From: Luscinia megarhynchos | Lineage: Eukaryota > Chordata > Aves > Passeriformes > Turdidae | Reading direction: 5' to 3' | NCBI GenBank assembly: GCA_034336665.1 | Contig: JAPFBE010000032.1 | Coordinates: 3,658,001 to 3,722,000 of the forward strand | DNA length: 64,000 bases | In this document: positions 42,929 through 52,710 of the stretch, piece by piece | Numbering within the stretch: position 1 is the first letter of the stretch | Layout: every line of letters starts with the position of its first letter | Made by a program: the position numbers and the translations under genes | Notes under the pieces: model-generated | What the model was told of the DNA's origin: nothing | Database searches by the model: none | Seen by the model: only the letters and a program-made list of their open reading frames with translations

Positions 42929-44695
42929 TGTGCTGGTTTGGCACTGAAGCAACCCAAGAAAATGATTTTTTCTGAGGAGCAGCTAGGCTTCATCTATGTC
43001 TGACAAAAACCAATCAGTGATTGGTTTTGAGAACTGACAACTGGTTAAATCACAGAAAGAGATGAACACACCTCTGTGAGATTCACATTTTTAAATGAAC
43101 AAACCCGAGGGAAGTTCTCTTTCCCTTCTGACCACAGTACTGGTAACACTGGTCCAGGCCCCTTTGCGTGGCCTGCGGGCCTGTCCGGGGCCTGGGGGCT
43201 GGGACTGGGGGCAGGCCAGGCCTGGGTCAGGCCGGGCAGGGGCAGAAAGGCTCTGAAGGAGGGCTCGGGAAGCCTGCAAGGCCCCGTTTTCTGCCAGGAC
43301 CCCTGGTAGAAAGGGAGAGAGGAGGCCTGCATGGCTGATACAATATTAGTCTCCCCCCCCACCCCAGCAGGGGGGAAAGAGAGCTCGCGGCTCGTCAGAA
43401 CCCTGCCCTGCCGCTGGCCTAGAGTGGCTCTGGGCGGCCGGACCTGCCTCGCTGCGGTGCCACAACCTGGGGGAGAGACAGCTAGGCCCCGTTTGGCAAG
43501 TCCCCCCCTTTGCCTGTTGGGCAGGGGGGAGGAAAGACCATCCACCTGCAGCTGGAATTCAATGTAGCAATCACCAGAAAACAGCCATGCAGCCAGAAAA
43601 CCTACCACCACTTTCTGGCTGGGCCCTTACACTCCTATGCCCAACCCCAGCGTGGCCTTGAGAGACTATCATAAATAGCTCCAGCCCACCACCTGGAAGA
43701 GATCACAGGACTATCTGCTGCCCGGGCAAGGTATTAACTCTTTCACTGCCCAGAATGAGACTTGCAGATACTTTGTTCTCTCTCCTGTGTGAAAGAAGAG
43801 TACCAAGATGATGATGCGCACAGAAACACCATGAAAACACCAAGGTCAGACATAAGGAAGACTCAGGTTCCAGATGAGGGAAGGAGGAGTTGTGGACTGA
43901 AATTTTTCCCTTTTTAAGCTGTGGAGAAGAGACTCTTGTTTCCCTATAACACATAAAGATATATTATGGAGTGGATAAATGTTTTAACTGTAGATATGAG
44001 CAGAGGCATTGGTGCTAGAGTAAGCAGATGCTAAAATGGCTGTAATCCCATAAGTTTGAATAGAGAGGAGATGAAGATCCCTGCTGCTCTCCAGGGAAGA
44101 AGAAGAAAGACCTCTGTTTTCAAAGATGAAGAGAGTTTTTGTTTGAACTGTATAATCCTTAAAGTGTGCCTCATAAGTTGATATGGGCCTCAATAATGGT
44201 TGTGGGAAAACTGTTAGTCGAGGAAGGAATTTTTACAGTGTGATCACATTTCCATTCTCCCGGGCAGCTAGCTGATCACTGTTGCATCAAGGCCAGGAGA
44301 AATTTGTTTCCTGTGTAGAAATCTCCATAGACTGAAGAGAGAAGTCTCCTCTCCCAAGTAAATTGGTGAAAGACTATTTTTTTGAAGGTGATAAACTGAC
44401 TGAATTGTTTCTCTACATTGTCAGTGGGAAAAGAAAAGGTGTGGGGGGGAGGATAAGTGTTCTCAAAGTTTTATTTTGATTTTTATTATTTTTCCTTATA
44501 GTTTCTAGTAATAAACGTCTTCTTTGTACCCTTTAAAGTTTGAGCCAGTTTTTCCTTCCTCCTAATCCTATCTTACATCAGGAAATGAGCAAATAATTCT
44601 AGTGGGTGCACTGGCGATTTGGCCAATATTAAAACCATGACATAAATTGGTGCGTTGGCCACGAAATTTCAAATTGGCGAACCAAAACCATTACA
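42929..44695 (+). mobile_element. Long (1.77 kb) solo LTR, TSD GATGT
   Basis: TGTGCTGGTTTGGC to AAAACCATTACA, flanked by perfect 5-bp repeats GATGT (42,924-42,928 and 44,696-44,700). AATAAA near 44,510. It contains a GC-rich block at 43,130-43,520 and a purine/AT-rich 3' third. The inverted homologue at 4,179-6,076 shares both ends. Copy 42,929 has an extra ~80 bp near the 3' end that looks like a partial duplication of the terminal segment (two GGTGC...TTGGCCA-type units). Confidence 0.87.
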
Positions 44696-44759
44696 GATGT
44701 TTAACTGTTGTATGACAAATTTTTGGTAGCTTTCTTGTAACAATGGAGTCAAAATGAGT

Positions 44760-45160
44760 TAAATTCTTTTGTATCTGAAACTTTTAAAGGAACGCTCTCA
44801 ACTCTGACTTTAGTTTTGTTAAATTTAAGTGATGTTCGGCTTACATTCTGGTAATTTGAAGTTCTGTTGCATTTAAATTCTAAGTTTAGGTTCTGGTAAA
44901 TTTAAGTTCTGATAACGTCAAATTCCGTAAAGTTTAATTTCTGTTAAGTTTAAGTGTTGATAACTTTAAATGGAGTTAGGTGTTGTTCAGTTTAAATTCT
45001 GTTAAGTTCTGCTAAGCTCTATTAAGATTAATTTCTGTTCAGTTTCAGTAATGTTAACTTTATGTTCTGTTAGATGCACTTTTTGTTACGTTTGAGGTTA
45101 AGTTTCAGTGAAGTTAGGTTTAAGTTCTGTTGAAATATGCTCATTTAAATTACAAGATAC
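44760..45160 (+). repeat. Degenerate TTAAGTT/GTTCTG tandem repeat
   Basis: The stretch is built of loosely repeated words (TTCTGTTAAGTTTAA and variants such as TTCTGATAACGTC, TTCTGCTAAGC) with a period of roughly 15-20 bp. G, T and A dominate and C is scarce. No reading frame. Confidence 0.7.
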
Positions 45161-45497
45161 ATAATTTTTGTTATAGAGATGAGTGACGTGAAGTTTGAAT
45201 GACAATAAGTTTAAGTTATGTTGAAACCTGCTCATTTCAATTACAAGATAAAGTTCTTTTGCTATAGAAATATGATGGAACTGACTGAAATAATTATAAT
45301 GAGGAATTCGTAAGCAACTGTTTAAGAATATAAGATATATAAGATAATAAGTTGTGTAAAAAATATGTGAAGATGCAGTTTATAGAATCCTTAATTTGAT
45401 TTAACATTCTATGGGTATAACTGTTCTCCATCAGTCAATTAATATAATAATTCATAACAATCTTTGCTGTTTTTTCTTCCATAGGTAGCACAGAAGA

Positions 45498-45671
45498 ATG
45501 AGTAACAATTCCAAACTGTGGCTGTTATTAACTGTAAGCTGTTTAGTGCTTTCTTTCTTGCTTTTATTTTGCTTTGTCATATATGCATGGATGTGTGGAG
45601 GAATCTTATCTCGACTTCTTAGAACAGTTACTGTTGCTGTATTAATGATCCTGAATATGTTGTTAATGTAA
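45498..45671 (+). CDS. Small hydrophobic ORF, unknown
   Basis: ATG at 45,498 opens 57 codons. The first 35 form a long hydrophobic stretch (LWLLLTVSCLVLSFLLLFCF) and a second follows after a basic turn (SRLLRTVTVAVLMILNMLL). A splice-acceptor-like site (GCTGTTTTTTCTTCCATAG) ends 14 bp before it. The context is old retroviral sequence. It might be the remains of an env leader, but I have no homologue to name. May be chance. Confidence 0.3.
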   Translation: MSNNSKLWLLLTVSCLVLSFLLLFCFVIYAWMCGGILSRLLRTVTVAVLMILNMLLM

Positions 45672-45704
45672 TAGCGTGAATTCACTGACTTTTCATAATG
45701 GGCA

Positions 45705-46025
45705 TGTATTGGTTTGGTGCAGCCTGGTTTTTGGTAGCAGGGTGAAAGGAAACAGCAAAGCCTGGCACTGCGGAAAATTCCTGGGAAGCATGAAAGAAAG
45801 TAGATTACACACTATCTGAGACCAGGAAAGGTATCCTCTTTCTTCAAAGCCTGCAAACCTTGAGGAAACTAACAAACTGTCAGGCCAACTGATTTATTAC
45901 AGGCCTGCAACCAGGTTGCGTGTGAAGGACTGAACAAAGATTCTCACACTAAGTGTATAAGTACTGTCTTAAATCTGCAATAAAAAGATTCATTTTGCTC
46001 TCAGCTTGAGTCTTGTTTTCATACA
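45705..46025 (+). mobile_element. Probable ERV 5' LTR
   Basis: 321 bp, TGTATTGGTTTGG to TTTTCATACA, with TGTAT/ATACA inverted ends, GCAATAAAAAG near 45,980, and TGGCTCCCGATTCTACAGGG at 46,033 in the primer-site position. The flanks do not match, as expected for one LTR of a truncated provirus. Confidence 0.5.
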
Positions 46026-46201
46026 CTATAAATGGCTCCCGATTCTACAGGGACTTCATTACTACTGATGTGATCCAGTCTGGTGGCATATCCTGATTGA
46101 ATTAGGCATGCGTGTGTTCAGCTGATCACCAAGGAGCTCCTTTCATCGCTACCTATAGAACAGGTTAGCCTTTTGCGAACAGTTGGGCAGCATTTCTTAT
46201 A

Positions 46202-46495
46202 ATGGGGCAAGACGCAATGAAATCCCAAAAACTGCATAGACTGTTGTGCATCACCAGGGGACAGAGTTCTAAAGTCCAACTCCAAAGCCTCATCCTATTA
46301 CTTATATGCATCAAACTATTTTGTCCCTGGGATCCATCAAATGGTTCCTATGATCTTAATGCTAAAAGGTCAGTAAAAGTTTACAGACTGAAGATAAAGG
46401 TTGTTACCTTAGGAGACTTTCCTTTCTTCCCCCTTCTCGCTTCATCCCCCCTCCCCCTTGTATTAAGAAAGAACATTGGGAAAAGGGATTGGTAG
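46202..46495 (+). pseudogene. Possible gag N-terminus after the LTR at 45,705
   Basis: ATG at 46,202 gives MGQDAMKSQKLHRLL, a glycine-2 start followed by basic residues, as in the matrix proteins of gamma-type retroviruses. The 170-bp distance from the putative primer site fits. The frame ends at a TAG at 46,493 without further gag motifs. The next kilobase carries the YBX1 retrocopy on the other strand. Call rests on position and start only. Confidence 0.35.
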
Positions 46496-46849
46496 CTGAC
46501 TAGCAAAGGTAGGGAGACGATGGAGGGGAAAGGGAAGTAGGAATTTGAGGGAACATAAAGAATGGGTAATAGGATTTGGGGGAACCCCAAGAGGAGTTTG
46601 ACTTATTTTGTGGATGGGAAGAGGGGAAATTGGGAGGGAGGCAGGGAGGCAATAGGGATTGGGAGAAGGCACTCAAAGGAGTGTGACTTATCCATTTGAG
46701 AGGTCCTGCAAATATGGGAAGGGGCTTCTGGTTGCAGGAAGACTGGTAAGTGCTTTGTGCTGTCCCTGCTTTTGGGCTGCTGCTGAGGCTTGATGGCTGT
46801 TGGCTTTGGGCTTCATCTCTTTGGCAGTTGTGTGGGGACAACATCTTCC

Positions 46850-47230
46850 AGGACATGGGTAGTAGTTGCAGTTTGGTGCGTTTGCTGCCTTGCATGGGAA
46901 CTCCACCAGGTCCCATGAGGTTGGCTGCTTGGGGGCCTTTTTTTCTTTGTACTATATCAAATTTCACAGTCTTTCCATCTCCTACACTGCGGAGATATTT
47001 CCTGGGGTTATTCTTCTTGATAGCAGTCTGATGGACAAACACATCTTCCTTGGTATCATTTCAGGTGATGAACCTGTATTTGTTTTTCACATTGAACCAC
47101 TTCACTGTCCCCAAAACTTTCGTGGCAATGACCTTTTTACTTTTGCCTGTGAGTTTGTGTCCATGGCTGTGCTGCTGGACATGCTGGTGCTGGCAAGGCT
47201 GTCGCTGGCTGCTGCGCAGTTGCTGCTGTG
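46850..47230 (-). pseudogene. YBX1: YBX1 retropseudogene (cold-shock domain)
   Basis: The minus strand reads the YB-1 cold-shock domain without introns. KKVIATKVLGTVKWFNV is near 47,130-47,080, then a TGA where arginine is expected (47,056-47,058), then [20 protein letters not shown] and KYLRSVGDG, ending in GPGGVP-QGSK near 46,880. YBX1 encodes an RNA/DNA-binding protein whose domain is split by introns in the parent gene, so this is a processed copy. Differences from the conserved domain are mostly those produced by G-to-A on the sense strand (E to K, G to R/K, R to K, V to I/M). The C-terminal basic/acidic repeats are unrecognisable and frameshifted. The N-terminal region upstream (to ~47,560) is GC-rich and may belong to it. 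Dead. Confidence 0.85.
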
Positions 47231-47763
47231 GAAGGTAGGAGGCAGTGGGTGTGGACGGCTGGCTCGCACGGCTTGCCCCGCTCCCCCCTCCAGCAGCACA
47301 GGCGAGGGGGCAGCACAGCTGGCATGCAGGCGATGTGGCGTTTTGGTGATGGTGGCGTGGCTTGCAGGGCGGTGTGGCGCACTGGTGCTCACGGCGCAGT
47401 TGGCACTGTTGTGAGATGCGTGGAAGCTCCCAGGCCAGACCGGTGCCCTTAGCCCCAGTTTTGCTATTTGGCTTGGAGCTGGCTGGGTTGCTGAGGGCCG
47501 CCCCAGGGCGACCCCAGCCTGGGCAGCAGCAGCAGGGTAGCTGCATGTTTTCAGCATAAAAACAATTGCAAAATATCACGAGACGCTCACACGGTTCGGT
47601 GGCCAACACCAGGTGTTTATCTGTGTTTTCTTTCTACCTTTCCTTGTTTTGTCTCTGAGAAAGATCCCCAGCCTGGGAAAGATCCAGGCTGGAGTTGAGA
47701 AAAGTCAACAGTCTGGGAAAAAAACAGATTAGGTTTCTCCACGAGCCTTCAGCAATGTCCACA

Positions 47764-47978
47764 ATGGGAAAGTGACCCAGCTGAATTAGAGGTAGAAAAA
47801 CAAGTTATATAACCATTACATGTTCACATCGTGGTGTATGGTGGTTGGTTGGATTGCATTTGTTATGTTTTAAAACTATGTAACTGATAAAGACCTAACT
47901 GCTTAAAAAGGCCTGGTTTTTGCAATAAAGGGCTCTCTCTTGCACCTGCCTGGGGACTGCATTGCACGGCTTCCTAAT
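47764..47978 (+). mobile_element. LTR portion, second copy of 36,973-37,180
   Basis: TGGGAAAGTGACCC through GCAATAAAGGG to GCTTCCTAATA, highly similar to 36,973-37,180. It may be a solo fragment, or the 3' LTR of the element whose 5' end is at 36,973. No matching TSD supports the latter. Confidence 0.6.
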
Positions 47979-48475
47979 AACTTGTTTTTCAAATCCTCTG
48001 CCAGCAAGCCTCCAGGGTAGTGCTTATCTCTCTTGATCCCATCAGGTGGTTTTACTGGGAAGCTTACCAGTAAGCCCTATCCCTGCAAGGAGGCACCATG
48101 TTATACCAGGTTATTCTCTGGCTGACAAGGAATGCAGAGGCTTTCAGATAGCATGGGGATTAATCCCAAATAAAATGTTCAAGAAGAAAATTACATTTAT
48201 GAATGGAGGGAACTCATATCAGGTTACAAGGCTTTGTTGTTGGGTTGGGTTTTGTGGTTTTTTCTCTTCTAAACTTTATTTTATTTATGTTTAAGTATCT
48301 GTTAAATCCTGTTAACATGCTACAAATCTCTGTCTTACTAAAAAAAAGAATTTGGCATCTTTAAAAAGTACCTGGCCTATATCTGTGGCCAAATAAACCC
48401 CTCATGGACATGGAAGGGAGCAGATAAGGAAGGGAAAATCCACAGTAGGGAAGGCAGGGCAGAAGGAAGAAAAAA

Positions 48476-48616
48476 TTGGATAGGGAACAAAAAAGAGGGG
48501 TAGGGAACAATTTTTTAAAAATGGGATAGGGAACAAAAAGCAGGATAGGGAACAACAAAAATAGGATGGGGAATAATAAAAAGAAATAGGGGACAAAAAA
48601 ATGGGATAGGCAACAA
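48476..48616 (+). repeat. Tandem repeat, unit like GGGATAGGGAACAAAAA
   Basis: Seven imperfect units of about 19-26 bp, each with TAGGGAACAA or a near variant followed by an A-rich spacer. Units differ by point changes and spacer length. Confidence 0.88.
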
Positions 48617-48619
48617 CCC

Positions 48620-49396
48620 TGCATCCAAGAGCAGGGAAGAAAGTGGCAATGCATAATTTCCACCCATTAATTACAGCAGACAGATGATTTCCACAGTAAA
48701 GAGGATACATGTGTACAGTTGGGGCAGGTGAAAGAGGAGGGAGTCACAATGAAAAGTAGGGCTGTAAGGAAAGGCATGCAGGGGGCTGCCTGGAGGGTTT
48801 GGCTGGCTGAGGCCGCCAAACCCAGTAAGATGTCCATCAGAGCAGGAAGGGCAGTTCACAAGTATTACACTCTGTCTGGCTACAAATCTTATTCTCTGAC
48901 TACCCAGCCTAAGCGAATTAATAATATTATTAAAAGACAGATGAGAGATCAAAACAGCAGCTTGGAGAAACCTGGAAAGCCTCCTGAGAGCCAAGGATAC
49001 CTGCACTATCTAGGGAAGAGTGACATTATAATAATAAGGTCAATTGGCGATAAGCCTTCTCAGTGCACACAGGCATGCGCGCGTTGGTTGCTGCCTTGCT
49101 AGAAAGTGGCAACATTCCTGAGGAGCTGAGAAACCCAACAGTGATATCCCAGGGGCTTCTAAAACTCTTCGCATAGAATGTAACATCAAATGGGTTTCAA
49201 GGTTGCTAAGCTGAGTGGGCTAAGTCTATGCTAAGTGTTTTATGTTGTACTAAATATTTTGCTAAAGTTCCTTGATTGTCTATAATTTGCCAGTAAACAT
49301 TTGTGTAATTTTTACCTCTTGAGAATATCTGGTCAGTATCTTTCCCTTGCACCTACCCAGAGCAAAGGAACTTTGGTTTGCTCCCTTACATTTAAG
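48620..49396. other. Unassigned sequence
   Basis: No repeat or exon recognised. An open plus-strand frame at 48,719-49,102 has no visible domain. Confidence 0.3.
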
Positions 49397-49945
49397 TGTC
49401 CGGGGTGTTACACCACTCTACAAGTTTCCAGCTGCTGCCAGCAGCTCACCACTGGCCCCAGTCCAGCCACACATTGCTTGGAGGGACACAGCCTGCTCCA
49501 TGAGTTCCAGTCACTGAGGGGGTTGACCCTGCAACTGCTGGGAAGTTTCTTCCAGTGTTTTGGGAGCATTGACTCCTTCCAAATAAAAAATAGTTTTTCC
49601 AGGTTTTGTTTATTGAGGGGAAGGGAGTTCCGGACCCGCAGAGACTTGGCTGCCGTGTTGTTTTTCCTTTGTTCTCTCTCTCGGCCAGGTGGTCCAGAGA
49701 AGGGGCTTCTCCCCATCTTTTCTTTGTCTTCTGGGCTACACGGACTGCCCCAGCAGCTACCATCTTGTTTTCTTTGTCCCTGAGGGGGCACATGGCTCAG
49801 CACCTTTGTATCTAGTGGTTATTGCTTTCTTTTTTAGTAAGCTGTTATTTTTTCACTTGTATCTTCTTGCATTTGTCTCTTGAAAACTAAGGGGAGGTAA
49901 CTTATTTAGGAATCTACACCCCATAAATTGTCTTAAACCAAGACA
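49397..49945 (+). mobile_element. Solo LTR, TSD not seen
   Basis: 549 bp, TGTCCGGGGTGTTAC to TTAAACCAAGACA. It shares its ends and general layout with the TGTCCTGGGGTGAC LTR superfamily (8,428; 20,926; 57,734). Flanks TTAAG and CTGAT differ. Its right end abuts the repeat at 49,946 exactly. Confidence 0.7.
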
Positions 49946-50053
49946 CTGATCCAAGTTAAACCCAATCTTCACACAAGAACATCCTACAGACTCGACTGTA
50001 CCTCTACATACTTCATGGAACCATGAAGTTCCTGCAGTCACTACAGTTCACTA
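49946..50053 (-). repeat. Unidentified ~105-bp repeat, copy 2
   Basis: Reverse complement of 13,238-13,340, starting TGATCCAAGTTAAACCC and ending at GTCACTACAGTTC. The right-hand flank is an A-rich run. Confidence 0.6.
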
Positions 50054-50510
50054 GCAAAACAAAAACAAACAAAAAAAAAAAAAGGCAGTTCCCTTTAGAT
50101 ACACACAAGCAGTTTTGCATACTCCTAGGTCCTGCAAAAGACCTCATGCATGATGTTCACATTCAGCCTGCAAACTCCTCTCATTAGCTTCCCAATCAAT
50201 GCTCTCATTTGGTTATGTGATTTGACCTCCCTCCAGCACATTAAAAACCAATGGCTACAGTTTCTCACGTACTTTTAAACCAAGTTCACTGCTTTTTTGT
50301 TAAAATAATTGGCTGATCAAACCCATTTCTTCCAAGATGACATTCCTCCTAATGTTTTAATCAATAGACAGAGATGCTCATAAGAGAGCGAACATGGCCT
50401 CAGCTGAGTGTAGGTGCTGTGAGAACAAGGCTACAGCTTTTCATTCATGTCACTGGATGATGTGGAAGAGACATGAGAAGAGAGGAGCTGGAAGTACATG
50501 ATGGATGTGT

Positions 50511-51307
50511 TGTTGGGGACTGGGTTTTCTTTCCTTTTCTTTCCTTGTTACTTGTGGAATTTTTTCCCATTTATTTGCTAAGAAGCACTGATGGCCGGGT
50601 GCTTGAGATGGTGGGAAGGGGGAACTCCTCTGGTTTTTGGGAGTTTTCTCTAGGAGGGGCAGAGATACCACAATGAGATTAGAAGCAGGTAAAGGACAGG
50701 GGCTGGGGCAGTTGCAGATCTTTTTGCTGTCACTCTCTGGCATCAGAGAAGCATGGCCAGGCTGTTGCTTACTGAGTGGAGAATTCACCGGCACCTGAGG
50801 GACCTATCACCATCTGCTCATGTGCCCCGGGTATCCTGAACTTTGCCTCTCCCTGCCCTACTCAGAGCCAGGCTGCCACTGGCGCACCACTGCTGTTTCT
50901 TTGGTATTGCTCTGGGTTTCTCCATGCGGTAGTCCATACCCTCCTGCCTTCCCAGGACATTCCACGGCTACCACTGCAGAACTCCTGATGCATCTCATCC
51001 ACCACTCCGGGACTTTTGTTCATTTTTGCCGGCTGTGACAGCAACTGCACCAAAGGGGAAAGTGCCTGCGGCCAAGAGGACTGTCACTGGGTCCCTGGTT
51101 CTGTTTCTTGTTAATGCCATAGTTATTGTTGGTTTGTTTGTCTTATTATACATACTAGTAAAGACCTGTTATTCCTATCCTCATATCTTTGCCTGAGAGC
51201 CCCTTAATTTCTAAATTATAATAATTCGGAGGGAGGGGGTTTACATTCTCCATTCCAAGGGAGACTAAGGCCTTCCCTAGCAGACACCTGTCTTTCAAAC
51301 GAAGACA
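50511..51307 (+). mobile_element. Solo LTR (TSD TGTGT)
   Basis: 797 bp, TGTTGGGGACTGGG to TTTCAAACGAAGACA, flanked by perfect 5-bp repeats TGTGT (50,506-50,510 and 51,308-51,312). Close relative of the LTR at 17,013 over its whole length (AGAAGCACTGATGGC, CTGCACCAAAGGG, GTTATTCCTATCC). Confidence 0.92.
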
Positions 51308-51312
51308 TGTGT

Positions 51313-52609
51313 CTACTGTCATCAAGTGGATAAACAGACAGAATTACTGAAATAAGTGGAAAATTATATTCTTATGCTAATTAGCCTATGAAGAGGAGAT
51401 GAAGGCTTTACTGGCTTACACTTCCTATCAAGCTCAGTGTAACTTATAGACATGTGGAAAAGGTCAGAAAGCATTAAGGGATAGGGACAACTCACCAACA
51501 GATCTACCTCTTGACATCCAGTTAGAAGGATCCCAGAGTCACATCACCGGATGCTCTACAACCACCACACTGGTTAACTAATGGCCTCTGACAGGTTCAT
51601 GATTTTGTTGGATTTCTTAAAAGAAAAAAAAGAATAAACACGAGAAAGCCAAACCAAGTTGGGTTACTGAAGCTTTTCTTGGTGAACTTCAGACTTCCCA
51701 GCACACCTTATTTCTTTATGCAAATATTCACCTTGGCTGTTAAATTTCTACAACTCTTCAATTACAAGCTTTCATGACATCAGCCATCACCTTATCATGA
51801 CTCAAGTTTAAAGCACTTCCAATAAAACTTGACTGTAATGCCTGAAGCAAGTGTAAAGGGAGGCGCTCAAGGAAAACCTTAGCTAAGCTAGCAAGGGATG
51901 ACTACGAAAACCAGAACATGGGAAAGGCTGTCACTTTCTCTCCCAAAGTCCTAAATAGAAAAGAGCATAAGGAAAATCATTCTCCAATCTGACAAAAAAG
52001 GAAGATAATCCACAGTTTAAAAAAATGAAAAATGAAAGTGCATATAGTGACAATAGAAGGGGAAGGGATAGAAAAGGCAGCCTTGTGCTGCAGATGTAAT
52101 GGGAAAGGCTGTCAGCAGCAGGGAGGGGCAGAGCATCATCCCCAGCTCCTTTGAGAACTGAAGGTTCACCAAACACAGCAGCTCCAGCTTCAAGGCAAGT
52201 TCCTGGACCATGGATGATGCTGGAAAGTCACTGCACTGCTGCCTCATCTCCTCCAGGTGAAACAGTCAGTCAAGACCTTGGTCTCAACAGGAAACTGCAG
52301 CAAGCCTGGATACAGCCTGGCCAAGATTTTGAGAACAGATTTTGTCCAGTCTTCAGTCTGCACATGCTCTATGTGAGCTTGGTGGTAGCACACAAAATGC
52401 CATTATTAAGAGCAGGAACAATATAATACCTGATTATCCATCCCAGCAGGTATGCGGTGAGGCTAAGCTCAAGGCTTTTTTGAAAAGCCTTTTGAACTGC
52501 AGGATACCAGTACAGGCAGGAGACTCTGGGGAGAAAGCAACCACTAGCTTTTCACTGCAACCTTGGTGGTCACGCACAAGCACAAAGTCCCGGGACAACA
52601 GCACGGCAG
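51313..52609. other. Unassigned host-like sequence
   Basis: No repeats recognised. Open frames, such as minus-strand 52,176-51,931, have no domain. Possibly intronic. Confidence 0.3.
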
Positions 52610-52710
52610 CAGAGAATAGTTTGGGTTGGAAGGGACCTTTAAAAGTCATCTAGCATAATTTCATCACACCCTCCCTGGCAGCATCCCTGGGGCCAGCTCC
52701 TCTTCCCCAT
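52610..52710 (-). mobile_element. Short CR1 3' fragment
   Basis: GAATAGTTTGGGTTGGAAGG, GACCTTTAAAAGTCATC and CCCTCCCTGGCAGCATCCCT are CR1 tail in reverse complement. Terminal repeat unit lost. Confidence 0.75.

Noticed and set aside
43045..43611. CpG-island promoter of a host gene inside the long LTR
   Set aside because: The block is G+C-rich but lies wholly inside an LTR copy with TSDs and has no first exon next to it.
48402..48710. Minus-strand frame with repeated FVPYPI-like words
   Set aside because: It is the translation of the minisatellite at 48,476-48,616, not a protein.
52150..52653. Plus-strand frames near 52,151-52,653 considered as host exons
   Set aside because: No splice context, no recognised domain, and the second one runs into CR1.
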